Assembly: GCF_900129395.1 (NCBI RefSeq)
Contig: NZ_FQVP01000002.1
Coordinates: 62,001-126,000, forward strand
Source: Pseudosulfitobacter pseudonitzschiae
GTDB taxonomy: Bacteria; Pseudomonadota; Alphaproteobacteria; Rhodobacterales; Rhodobacteraceae
Reading direction: 5' to 3'
DNA: 64,000 bases
Shown: positions 26,619-34,461 of the stretch, one piece after another
Layout of the letters: each line of letters opens with the position of its first letter
How positions within the stretch are numbered: the first letter of the stretch is position 1
Program-made: the position numbers and the translations under genes
The notes under the pieces: generated by a model
Database searches by the model: none
What the model saw: only the letters and a program-made list of their open reading frames with translations
Told to the model about the DNA's origin: nothing

Positions 26619-26643
26619 GGGGCGATTCGATTCGCCCCTTTTT
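26619..26643 (+). terminator. rho-independent terminator after the ABC ATPase gene
   Basis: Seven-bp stem GGGGCGA / TCGCCCC with a six-base loop, followed directly by TTTTT. It separates the ATPase gene from the MarR-led operon. Confidence 0.85.
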
Positions 26644-26704
26644 GCTGTCTGGCTGGATGAAATCGCCTGAAATTACGTTCGGAATGCTCAAAAACACGCT
26701 GATA

Positions 26705-26740
26705 ATTGTAAATCGCAATCAAAATAATTGTATTTTGCAA
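26705..26740. promoter_or_regulatory. tandem dyad sites upstream of marR-type gene
   Basis: ATTGTAAATCGCAA (26705-26718) and ATTGTATTTTGCAA (26727-26740) share ATTGT-N3-T-N-GCAA and each has TTG/CAA half-site symmetry. They are spaced by 22 bases, two helical turns, in an AT-rich promoter region. They are candidate operators for the MarR protein encoded at 26805. Confidence 0.45.
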
Positions 26741-26804
26741 CTTTTTCTTGCCGCAGGGGAAACGTGGTCCTCTACTCGTGGCAAAGACAAAGGACGACAG
26801 CTTT

Positions 26805-27323
26805 ATGACAAACCGCGCCACGGCCCCGAAAACTCCCGAAGACGAGAATGATGAGCCGCACATCGAGATCGGCGGGATGCGGATCGATATCCTCGAAGGG
26901 GCCTTCAGCTATTACATCCGGTCGCTTGATGCCGTCGTGTCGCGTGATCTCGACAGGCGCATGGCCGATCTGGAAGTGGCCAAGGGCAAGGGCAAGATCA
27001 CCACGCTGTTTCTGGTCGATGATTATCCGGGGGTGCGCCCCTCGCAGATTGCGGACGTGCTGATGCGCGATCGCCCAGCCACCGGGCGGATCATCGACCG
27101 TCTGGTCGCAGCGGGTGACATACGGCGCGAAACATCGCCAGAGGATCAGCGCGCGCAGGCGCTGTACATCACCGACAAGGGGCATGCACTGGCCGAAAAA
27201 GTGCGCGGCATCATCCGCGCGCAAGAGGCAGAGTTCTTCGACTTTATCGCGCCGGAAGATCGCGACCAGTTCATGCAGATGCTGAAGCGGGTCTATCTGA
27301 ACATGAGGGCAAAATGGGACTGA
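26805..27323 (+). CDS. MarR-family transcriptional regulator
   Basis: A 172-residue winged-helix regulator. The DNA-binding part runs about residues 65-125: VRPSQIADVLMRDRPATGRIIDRLVAAGDI with the wing at RRETSPEDQRAQALYITDKG. The first helices and the C-terminal helix form the dimer interface. ATG 26805 follows AGGA ten bases upstream. It overlaps the SDR gene by 10 bases and heads the SDR-flavoprotein-ABC operon, so it probably represses that operon until an amine or aromatic ligand binds. The ligand cannot be read from sequence. Confidence 0.87.
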   Translation: MTNRATAPKTPEDENDEPHIEIGGMRIDILEGAFSYYIRSLDAVVSRDLDRRMADLEVAKGKGKITTLFLVDDYPGVRPSQIADVLMRDRPATGRIIDRLVAAGDIRRETSPEDQRAQALYITDKGHALAEKVRGIIRAQEAEFFDFIAPEDRDQFMQMLKRVYLNMRAKWD

Positions 27324-28024
27324 ACGGACATCGCACCGCACTGATTTCCGGCGCCAATCGCGGTATCGGTGCCGCCGTGGCGAAACGGCTTTTTGATGCA
27401 GGGTGGGCGGTCTCCCTCGGGATGCGTGTGCCTGAGATGCCGGATTGGGCAGATGCAGCGCCCGAGCGGGTGCATCTTTTTGCCTACGAGGCGATGCAGG
27501 CGGATGCAGGCACGGCTTGGGCCGCAGAGGTGACCGACCGCTTTGGTCGCATCGATGCTGTCGTGGCGAATGCGGGCATCATGGTTCCCCAAACAATTGT
27601 CGACGTAACCGACGACGAGATGACCCAACTGCTTGAAATCAACGTACAGGCCCCTCGCCGCCTTGCCGCTGCGTGCTGGGATGCGCTGGGCGCGGCGGGC
27701 AAGGGGCGGGTGATCCTGCTGGGATCGCTGTCGGGCAAGCGGGTCAAGTCGGCGAAGTCAGGCTCTTACTCCGTGTCGAAATTCGCGGTGATCGGCATGG
27801 CCCACGCTCTGCGCCACGCAGGGTTTGACAAGGGCATTCGCGCCACTGCCGTCTGTCCGGGTTTCGTGGCCACCGACATGGCGATGGCCATCACCGATCG
27901 CGCGGCTGACGCGATGACACAACCGGACGATCTGGCCCGCGTCATCGAAATGCTGATCGACCTGCCGAACGAAGCCAGCGTTGCCGAATTCTGTGTGAAC
28001 TGCCAACTTGAGGAATCCTTCTGA
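27314..28024 (+). CDS. short-chain dehydrogenase/reductase
   Basis: A 236-residue classical SDR. The cofactor loop is SGANRGIGAAVAKRL, VVANAGI is the NAG motif, and the active site is SLSGKRVKSAKSGSYSVSKF with catalytic Ser, Tyr (YSVSK) and Lys. It should oxidise or reduce an alcohol or carbonyl with NAD(P). It lies between the MarR gene and a FAD oxidoreductase, both nearly overlapping, so it likely works on the transported compound or a product of the flavoenzymes. Confidence 0.88.
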   Translation: MGLNGHRTALISGANRGIGAAVAKRLFDAGWAVSLGMRVPEMPDWADAAPERVHLFAYEAMQADAGTAWAAEVTDRFGRIDAVVANAGIMVPQTIVDVTDDEMTQLLEINVQAPRRLAAACWDALGAAGKGRVILLGSLSGKRVKSAKSGSYSVSKFAVIGMAHALRHAGFDKGIRATAVCPGFVATDMAMAITDRAADAMTQPDDLARVIEMLIDLPNEASVAEFCVNCQLEESF

Positions 28025-28025
28025 T

Positions 28026-29357
28026 ATGCCCGGACCTTTTGTCGTTCCCGTACATGGTGATCTCGACCTGCCTGCAAAGGTGGATGTGGTCGTGATCGGT
28101 GGCGGTATCATCGGATGCTCGACCGCGCTGGAGCTGGCGGAACGTGGCATGACCGTCGCCCTGTGCGAAAAGGGCGGCATTGGTCACGAACAGTCCAGCC
28201 GCAATTGGGGCTGGGTGCGCATCACGCGCCGCGACCCGCGCGAGGTGCCGTTGATGGCCGAGGCGCTGCGGATTTGGCCCGACCTGGCCAAACGCACCGG
28301 GCGCGATCTGGGGTATACTCGGGCAGGCGTCGCTTTTGCCTGTGCCACAGACACCGAATTCGAAGAACACGAACGCTGGCTGGAGAACCTGAAAGACTAC
28401 CAGATCGACAGCCGCATGGTGTCGGGGCCCGAATTCCGCGAACTGTTCCCCGGCACGGAGATGGATGTCAAAGGCGCGCTGTTCACCGCCGTTGACGGCC
28501 GCGCCGAACCGCAACAGGCCGCCCCCGCCATCGCCGAGGCGGCACGGGACCGCGGTGTCCATGTGCTGACCGAATGCGCCGTGCGCGGCATACAGACCAG
28601 TGCGGGACACGTCAGCGGCGTGGTGACCGAGCGGGGCGAGATTGCCTGCGAACAAGTTGTTCTGGCAGGGGGCGCATGGTCCAGCCTCTTTGCCCGCAAC
28701 ACCGGACTGCGTCTGCCACAACTCAAGGTCAAGAACTCGGTCATCCGCACCAAGCCGCTGCAAGGCGGCCCGGAAAGCGCGATCTGGTCGAACGGCTTTT
28801 CAATACGTAAGCGTATGGATGGTGGTTACACTGTCGCTGACGGCTTCCGGAATATCGTCGATATCGTTCCCGACAGCTTTCGGTACTTCAAGGATTTCCT
28901 GCCCGCGCTTGGGTCGCAGTGGAAATCGCTGATGCTGAGTTTCGGCGGGCGTTTTCTGGACGAGGTTCGTGTGCCCAACAGCTGGTCGATGGACGAGGCA
29001 AGCCCGTTTGAATATTGCCGCGTTCTGGACCCCAAGCCCAGCTTTACGCTTCAGGACAAGGCCTTGCAGAACCTGCGCCGCGCCTTTCCGGTCTTTGAAA
29101 AAGCCGAAGTGGCACAGCGGTGGGCCGGTGCGATTGATGTCACCCCCGATGCGATCCCCGTGATCTCGGGCGTTGATGACATTCCCGGATTTTTCATTGC
29201 GACGGGGTTTTCGGGCCATGGTTTTGGCATCGGTCCGGCAGCGGGCCGTCTGGCCGCCGATCTGGTCTGCGCCCGCGCGCCGGTGGTGGACCCCGCGCCC
29301 TATCGCTTCAACCGCTTTTCCGATGGCTCAAAGATCGAGATCATCAGCGGTTTCTGA
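28026..29357 (+). CDS. FAD-dependent amino-acid/amine oxidoreductase (DAO family), paralog A
   Basis: A 443-residue flavoprotein of the D-amino-acid-oxidase/glycine-oxidase superfamily. The N-terminal dinucleotide-binding motif is VVVIGGGIIGCSTALELAERG, and the C-terminal FAD contact is ATGFSGHGFGIGPAAGRLAADL. It is clearly related to the gene at 34462: both contain EQSSRNWGWVR, RDPRE.PLM and IRKRMDGGYTVA. Enzymes of this family oxidise C-N bonds of amino acids or N-alkylated amines. It starts one base after the SDR stop and precedes the substrate-binding protein by about 100 bases. Confidence 0.87.
   Translation: MPGPFVVPVHGDLDLPAKVDVVVIGGGIIGCSTALELAERGMTVALCEKGGIGHEQSSRNWGWVRITRRDPREVPLMAEALRIWPDLAKRTGRDLGYTRAGVAFACATDTEFEEHERWLENLKDYQIDSRMVSGPEFRELFPGTEMDVKGALFTAVDGRAEPQQAAPAIAEAARDRGVHVLTECAVRGIQTSAGHVSGVVTERGEIACEQVVLAGGAWSSLFARNTGLRLPQLKVKNSVIRTKPLQGGPESAIWSNGFSIRKRMDGGYTVADGFRNIVDIVPDSFRYFKDFLPALGSQWKSLMLSFGGRFLDEVRVPNSWSMDEASPFEYCRVLDPKPSFTLQDKALQNLRRAFPVFEKAEVAQRWAGAIDVTPDAIPVISGVDDIPGFFIATGFSGHGFGIGPAAGRLAADLVCARAPVVDPAPYRFNRFSDGSKIEIISGF
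28803..28816. repeat. inverted repeat inside coding sequence of paralog A
   Basis: ATACG-TAAG-CGTAT lies inside the IRKRM codons and uses the rare ATA. The equivalent place in the paralog at 35246 has a longer perfect inverted repeat. Confidence 0.4.
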
Positions 29358-29456
29358 TTGGCCAGCGTCCCTTGCGGGGCGCGGCACAAGGTGGCGTGTG
29401 AAACGCAAGCACGCGTCGCTGTCGACCCAACTTGCGACAACAACAGGAAGCTCAAC

Positions 29457-31121
29457 ATGACTGATGACAAGACGCAAAAAGCACATCTCAGCCGTCGCCA
29501 GACACTGATGATGATGGGGGCCGCAGGCGTGGCCGGACTGATGGGGCCCGCAGCGATTGGCCGGGATCAGGCCTTTGCTGCCAATGCTGACGCAAGCGGC
29601 CAACTGATCCTGGCCTTTTCGCAGGAACCAACGGTGTTCAACCCGTTGATGCCGCACATCGAAGTGGATGAAGGCGTGTATTACGCCGTATTCGATCCGC
29701 TTTTTGATTTCGATCCGGATGGGGAATATTTCCCGATCCTGGTGGCCGAAGTGCCCACGGTGGCGAACGGCGGTATCTCCGAGGACGGCCTGAACTGGCG
29801 TATCAAGCTTAAAGAGGGTGTCACATGGCACGACGGCACGCCCTTCACCGCCGAGGATGTCAAATTCTCGCTTGAACTGACGATGGACCCGGATTTCCGG
29901 TCGTTCCGGTCCACCGGTTACAAGTTCATGCGCAACATCACGGTCGTGTCCGACACCGAACTGACATGGGAAATGTCCGAATCCTTTGCGCCGATGGCGG
30001 CCATTCTGGCATCGACCTACATCATCCCGAAACATGCCTTTGACGGGGTCGAGGACAAGAACACGGCCCCCTTCTCGAATGCGCCCATCGGCACGGGTCC
30101 GTTCAAGTTCAAGGAACGCATGGCGGGCGACCACATCGAGTTGGAAGCGAATGCCGACTATCACATGGATGGCCCGTACCTGAAGACGCTGATCATCAAA
30201 TACGTGCCCGACCTGAACGTGATGTACACCCAGTTCAAATCGGGCGACATCGACGTGATCGGCCTGCAATACATCTCGCCGGATCATTTGGCCGAAGCGG
30301 AAACGCTGCCGAACAAGATCGTGACCGTTGCCGGCACCGCAACCTTTGAATCCATCGGCCTGAACATGACACGCCCGCAGTTTCAGGAATTGGCCGTGCG
30401 TCAGGCGCTCTATGCCGCACTGGACAAGACGTCGATCATCGACGCGCTCTATTACGGCGTGCCGACACCGACCGAAACCTACATGCCGCAGCAGTCCTAC
30501 TATTATGAACCGGACCTGCCAAAACATGAATTCAGCCTAGAGAAAGCGCGCAAGCTGCTGGACGATGCAGGTTGGAAGCCCGGTGCGGATGGTGTTCGGG
30601 AAAAAGACGGCGTGCGCCTGTCCTTCACCAACTCGACCACCGCAGGCAACCACCTGCGCGAACAGGCCCAGCAGTTCATCCAGCAGACGTTCAAGGAAGT
30701 GGGCGTCGAGATGACCATCAAGAACCTGCCGCCCGCCGTGATGTGGGGCGATTATTGGATGAACTCGGGTTTTGACTCGGTTGTCGTCGGTCTGAACACG
30801 CTCTCGGGGGCCGATCCGGACACGTCCGATTATTTCATGTCGACCATGTCGCCCGCATTGGGCGGTTCGGGGCAGAACACCTTTGCCTATCAAAACCCCA
30901 AGGTTGACGAGCTGCTGATCAAAGGGGCGGCCAGCTTTGTTCCCGAAGAGCGCCGCGAGATCTACCAAGAGTTGCAACGCGTGATCCGGGACGACCTGCC
31001 GTTTCTGCCAGTGTTCCAATATGCCGTCATCAAGGGGCGCAAGGACGACGTCGACGGTCCTGCTCCGAACGTGAACAACCGGATCGAAACGTGGAACGTG
31101 CGCGACTGGAAACGCACCTGA
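29457..31121 (+). CDS. peptide-type ABC transporter, substrate-binding protein
   Basis: A 554-residue extracytoplasmic binding protein of family 5 (DppA/OppA). The leader has a twin-arginine motif, SRRQTLM, before a hydrophobic stretch ending near AFAANA, so export probably uses Tat. Family segments include LKEGVTWHDGTPFTAEDVKFS, APIGTGPFKFKE and VRQALYAALDK. Length and layout match binding proteins for peptides, opines and related cargo. It follows flavoprotein A and precedes the permeases, with a GC-rich hairpin in the 114-base gap. Confidence 0.93.
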   Translation: MTDDKTQKAHLSRRQTLMMMGAAGVAGLMGPAAIGRDQAFAANADASGQLILAFSQEPTVFNPLMPHIEVDEGVYYAVFDPLFDFDPDGEYFPILVAEVPTVANGGISEDGLNWRIKLKEGVTWHDGTPFTAEDVKFSLELTMDPDFRSFRSTGYKFMRNITVVSDTELTWEMSESFAPMAAILASTYIIPKHAFDGVEDKNTAPFSNAPIGTGPFKFKERMAGDHIELEANADYHMDGPYLKTLIIKYVPDLNVMYTQFKSGDIDVIGLQYISPDHLAEAETLPNKIVTVAGTATFESIGLNMTRPQFQELAVRQALYAALDKTSIIDALYYGVPTPTETYMPQQSYYYEPDLPKHEFSLEKARKLLDDAGWKPGADGVREKDGVRLSFTNSTTAGNHLREQAQQFIQQTFKEVGVEMTIKNLPPAVMWGDYWMNSGFDSVVVGLNTLSGADPDTSDYFMSTMSPALGGSGQNTFAYQNPKVDELLIKGAASFVPEERREIYQELQRVIRDDLPFLPVFQYAVIKGRKDDVDGPAPNVNNRIETWNVRDWKRT

Positions 31122-31146
31122 GCGCAAACCGGTCAACCTGATCCAT

Positions 31147-31174
31147 GGACGCGGCGGACCCCTCTGCCGCGTCC
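31147..31174 (+). repeat. hairpin between binding-protein and permease genes
   Basis: Nine-bp perfect stem GGACGCGGC / GCCGCGTCC with a ten-base loop and no T run. The position suggests stabilisation of the binding-protein message and lower permease expression. Confidence 0.5.
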
Positions 31175-31235
31175 GCCGGGTGTCGCGCCAGGCGATGCCT
31201 GAAATGTCAAATTCGTACAAAGAGGGCGCCCCGCC

Positions 31236-32186
31236 ATGCTGCGCTACATCTTATCCCGTTTCGGCCAAAGCCTTTTGCTGTTGCTGATCGTCTCCTTTAT
31301 CGGCTTTGCGGTGCTGAACCTCGCACCGGGCGGCCCGCTGTCGCAATTCGCGCTCAGTCCGGGCATGACCCAAGAGCAGATCGACAAGATTGCCGCGCAA
31401 ATGGGGTTGGATCGACCGCTGATCGTGCAATACTTCGACTGGTTGCAGCATATGCTGGTTGGCGACTGGGGCACATCGTATCGTGACGGGCAGCCGGTGC
31501 TGCACGTGATCGAAAGCCACCTGTTCGCCACGTTGCTTTTGATGGGAACGGCCACGTCGATCTCGATCACGCTCGGCAGCACGATCGGGATTTTCAGCGC
31601 CCTGCGCCGCCGGTCGGTGTTCGACTATGCCATGACCGTGGCGTCGATGGTTGCCCTGTCGATCCCGACGTTCTGGTTCGGGCTGATCGCCATTTACATC
31701 TTCGCGCTGAACCTTGGGTGGCTGCCTGCGGGCAACATGTACACGGTGGGCGACGGATCGGTCCTGAATTATCTCAAACACCTGATCATGCCGGCCTGTG
31801 TTCTGGCGCTGGTCGATGTGGCGGTCTGGAGCCGGTACATGCGGACCTCGACCCTGAACGTGATCAATCAGGATTTCGTGCGCACCGCACGGGCCAAGGG
31901 GCTGACCCGGCGGCGGGTGCTGTTCAAGCATATCGTGGGCAACTCGCTGGTGCCGATGATCACGCTGGCGGGCCTGCAATTGCCGATGGTGCTGGGCGGC
32001 GCGCTGGTGACCGAAACCGTGTTCACCTGGCCCGGAATGGGGCGGCTGTTTCTCGATAGCCTTGGTTATTCGGATTACCCGGTCGTCATGGGCCTGCTCA
32101 TGGCCTCGGCCATGCTGGTGCTGATCGGCAATCTTGCCGCAGACATCGCCGTTGCGCTGATTGATCCGCGCATCGCTCTGGAATGA
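31236..32186 (+). CDS. peptide-type ABC transporter, permease 1 (DppB-like)
   Basis: A 316-residue inner-membrane permease of the DppB/OppB family. It begins MLRYILSRFGQSLLLLLIVSFIGF, has the usual periplasmic region after helix 1 (GGPLSQFALSPGMTQEQIDK), and ends with the conserved VTETVFTWPGMGRLFLDS and ALIDPRIALE. The ATPase-contact loop is near FVRTARAKGLTRRRVLFKH. It pairs with the DppC-like protein 16 bases downstream. Confidence 0.93.
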   Translation: MLRYILSRFGQSLLLLLIVSFIGFAVLNLAPGGPLSQFALSPGMTQEQIDKIAAQMGLDRPLIVQYFDWLQHMLVGDWGTSYRDGQPVLHVIESHLFATLLLMGTATSISITLGSTIGIFSALRRRSVFDYAMTVASMVALSIPTFWFGLIAIYIFALNLGWLPAGNMYTVGDGSVLNYLKHLIMPACVLALVDVAVWSRYMRTSTLNVINQDFVRTARAKGLTRRRVLFKHIVGNSLVPMITLAGLQLPMVLGGALVTETVFTWPGMGRLFLDSLGYSDYPVVMGLLMASAMLVLIGNLAADIAVALIDPRIALE

Positions 32187-32202
32187 ACGAAAGGTCCTGA
32201 CA

Positions 32203-33084
32203 ATGACTGCTGCAACAACGACACCTCCCGTCCGCCAGCCCTTCATCAAGTCCCGGGCACTGCGACGGTTTCTAAGTCACAAGCTGGCGATGATCGGCCT
32301 TTTCATGGTGCTGGGGCTGACCTTTGCCTGCTTTGTCGGGCCGTACCTTCTGCCCTATGACGAGCTTTACATCGATCTGCGCGCACGCTTTGCGCCGCCC
32401 GGCACCGGCGGGCACATCTTTGGCACCGACCCGCTGGGCCGCGATCTGGCCGCGCGGCTGTTCCACGCGGGGCAAATTTCGATGGCGGTGGGCTTTGCGG
32501 TGATGGTGATCGCCACAACCGTCGGCTCGGTCGTCGGCGTCGTCTCGGGGTATTACGGCGGCAAGATCAGCGCGGTGCTGATGCGCGTGGTGGATGCGTT
32601 CCTGTCGTTCCCTTCGGTGTTTCTGCTGCTGGCACTGGCTGCCTTTATTCAGCCCGGGCCGGTGATGATCGCCGTGATCATTTCGGCCACCAGCTGGATG
32701 GAGGTCGCCCGCATCGTCGAGGCCGAGGTGAAATCGCTGCGCAATCAGGATTTTGTCCAGGCGGCGCATATGCTGGGCCTGTCAGGCCGTTGGATCATGT
32801 TCCGCGAACTGCTGCCCAACGCCATCGGCCCGATCATCGTGGCCGCGTCGCTGACCGTGGCACGCGCGATCCTGCTTGAGGCGTATATCAGCTTTCTGGG
32901 ATATGGCATCCAGCCGCCCCTGCCCAGTTGGGGCAACCTGTTGAACGGCGCGCAGCAATATCTGGGCTCGGCCCCGTGGCTGGCCATCGTGCCGGGCCTT
33001 GCGATCACAATCGCGGTGACTGGGTTCAACTTTATCGGCGACGGTCTGCGCGATGCCTTCGACAGCCGTGCGCAAGGACAGTGA
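32203..33084 (+). CDS. peptide-type ABC transporter, permease 2 (DppC-like)
   Basis: A 293-residue permease of the DppC/OppC family. It has the N-terminal helix (HKLAMIGLFMVLGLTFACFV), the family signature GTDPLGRDLAARLFHAG, and the contact loop FVQAAHMLGLSGRWIMFREL. It ends GFNFIGDGLRDAFD, typical of the group. The next gene, a FAD oxidoreductase, starts one base after its stop, which ties oxidation to transport in a single operon. Confidence 0.93.
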   Translation: MTAATTTPPVRQPFIKSRALRRFLSHKLAMIGLFMVLGLTFACFVGPYLLPYDELYIDLRARFAPPGTGGHIFGTDPLGRDLAARLFHAGQISMAVGFAVMVIATTVGSVVGVVSGYYGGKISAVLMRVVDAFLSFPSVFLLLALAAFIQPGPVMIAVIISATSWMEVARIVEAEVKSLRNQDFVQAAHMLGLSGRWIMFRELLPNAIGPIIVAASLTVARAILLEAYISFLGYGIQPPLPSWGNLLNGAQQYLGSAPWLAIVPGLAITIAVTGFNFIGDGLRDAFDSRAQGQ

Positions 33085-33085
33085 G

Positions 33086-34411
33086 ATGAAACCGAAATTT
33101 TCCGAATTCAAGGACACGCTTTGGTACGCAACTGCGCCCCGGGGGCCGGAAACGCAGACACTTCAGGGCGAGGTCACCGCTGATGTCTGTGTGGTCGGGG
33201 CGGGATATTCAGGGCTGACCACCGCGTTGGAACTGGCCCGCAAAGGCGTCAGCGTCGTGGTGCTGGAGCGTGAGGAAATCGGTTTTGGCGGATCGGGGCG
33301 CAATGCGGGGCACTGTACGCCGACGTTCACCCATTACAGCCTGCCGGAACTGCGCGAGGTCATGGGCGCGCCGTGGGCCGAACGGCTGATCCACCGCCAG
33401 ACCCGCGCCAACGATGTGGTCGGGCAGATGATCGCGCAATACGACATCGACTGCGAATGGGAACAGAACGGATATGTTCAGGGGGCGCTCTTCCCCTCGC
33501 ATCTGAAAAAGCTTCAGGCGAATATGGAAAACTACAACGCCGCAGGCGCGCGCACCCGGATGCTGGATCGGGACGAAGTGCAGGCGGTTACCGGATCGTC
33601 GCGGTTCTATGGCGGCTGGCTGCACGAAGAAGCAGGCGGGTTGAACGCGCTGGCCTATGCCCGCGGGTTGGGCCGCGCGGTGCTGTCCGAAGGCGGGCAG
33701 ATTTTCACCGGCGCGGGCGTGACGGGCTGCGACCGCGTGAACAACGCGTGGCAGGTGCGCGCGGCGCAAGGATCGGTGCGGGCGGAAAAGGTGATTTACA
33801 CCACGGGTGCCTACACAGTGGCGGGCTGGCCCAAACTGGACCAGACGTTCCGCATCATGCGCGTTTTCGTGGCCGCGACCCAGCCGTTGTCGGCGGCCTC
33901 GCAGGCCGTGGTCTTGCCGCAGCGCACCACCATTCAGGACGGGCGTGGCGACATCTATGTCTATAAATACAACAGCCAGAACCGGATCGTCGCCTCGATG
34001 TTCCCGATGGGCCAGCGCGGGCGCGATCCGGCCTATACGCGGCAGGTCCTCAGCGACCGGCTGAAATGGCTGCACCCCGACCTGCGCGAAGATCTGCGCT
34101 GGGAGTTTTTCTGGTACGGCGAGTTGGACATGCAGCGCAAAACCATTCCGCGCCTCTATGCGCTGGGCCCCGGCGTTGTCGCCATGACGGGCCTGTCGGG
34201 GCGGGGTGTGCCAACCGGCTCGATGATCGGGGGCATCCTGTCGGACTGGGCTATGGGTGTGGCCGAGGCGGATCTTGACCTGCCCATCGAGCCGCTGCAA
34301 TCACAGCCGCTTTACATGTCCATGGCCCCCCAGGCAGCGCTGCGCGGCTTTCGTCTGCGCGACAACCTGCGGGCACGCCGACAGGGCGCGCCCTTGCCGC
34401 CCCACGCCTGA
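33086..34411 (+). CDS. FAD-dependent oxidoreductase, gamma-glutamylputrescine oxidase (PuuB)-like
   Basis: A 441-residue flavoprotein of the DAO superfamily, closest in style to PuuB/OrdL: DTLWYATAPRGPETQTLQGE, then VCVVGAGYSGLTTALELARKG, and GFGGSGRNAGHCTPTF just after the first FAD-binding region. MTGLSGRGVPTGSMIGG is the C-terminal FAD contact. Relatives oxidise amines to aldehydes or ketones plus ammonia or a smaller amine. It differs from the paralog pair at 28026 and 34462. ATG 33086 sits directly after the permease stop with GAG just upstream. Confidence 0.85.
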   Translation: MKPKFSEFKDTLWYATAPRGPETQTLQGEVTADVCVVGAGYSGLTTALELARKGVSVVVLEREEIGFGGSGRNAGHCTPTFTHYSLPELREVMGAPWAERLIHRQTRANDVVGQMIAQYDIDCEWEQNGYVQGALFPSHLKKLQANMENYNAAGARTRMLDRDEVQAVTGSSRFYGGWLHEEAGGLNALAYARGLGRAVLSEGGQIFTGAGVTGCDRVNNAWQVRAAQGSVRAEKVIYTTGAYTVAGWPKLDQTFRIMRVFVAATQPLSAASQAVVLPQRTTIQDGRGDIYVYKYNSQNRIVASMFPMGQRGRDPAYTRQVLSDRLKWLHPDLREDLRWEFFWYGELDMQRKTIPRLYALGPGVVAMTGLSGRGVPTGSMIGGILSDWAMGVAEADLDLPIEPLQSQPLYMSMAPQAALRGFRLRDNLRARRQGAPLPPHA

Positions 34412-34461
34412 AACAATCATAGACCAGACCGGCCATTTGCGCCGCACCAAGGAGACTACCT

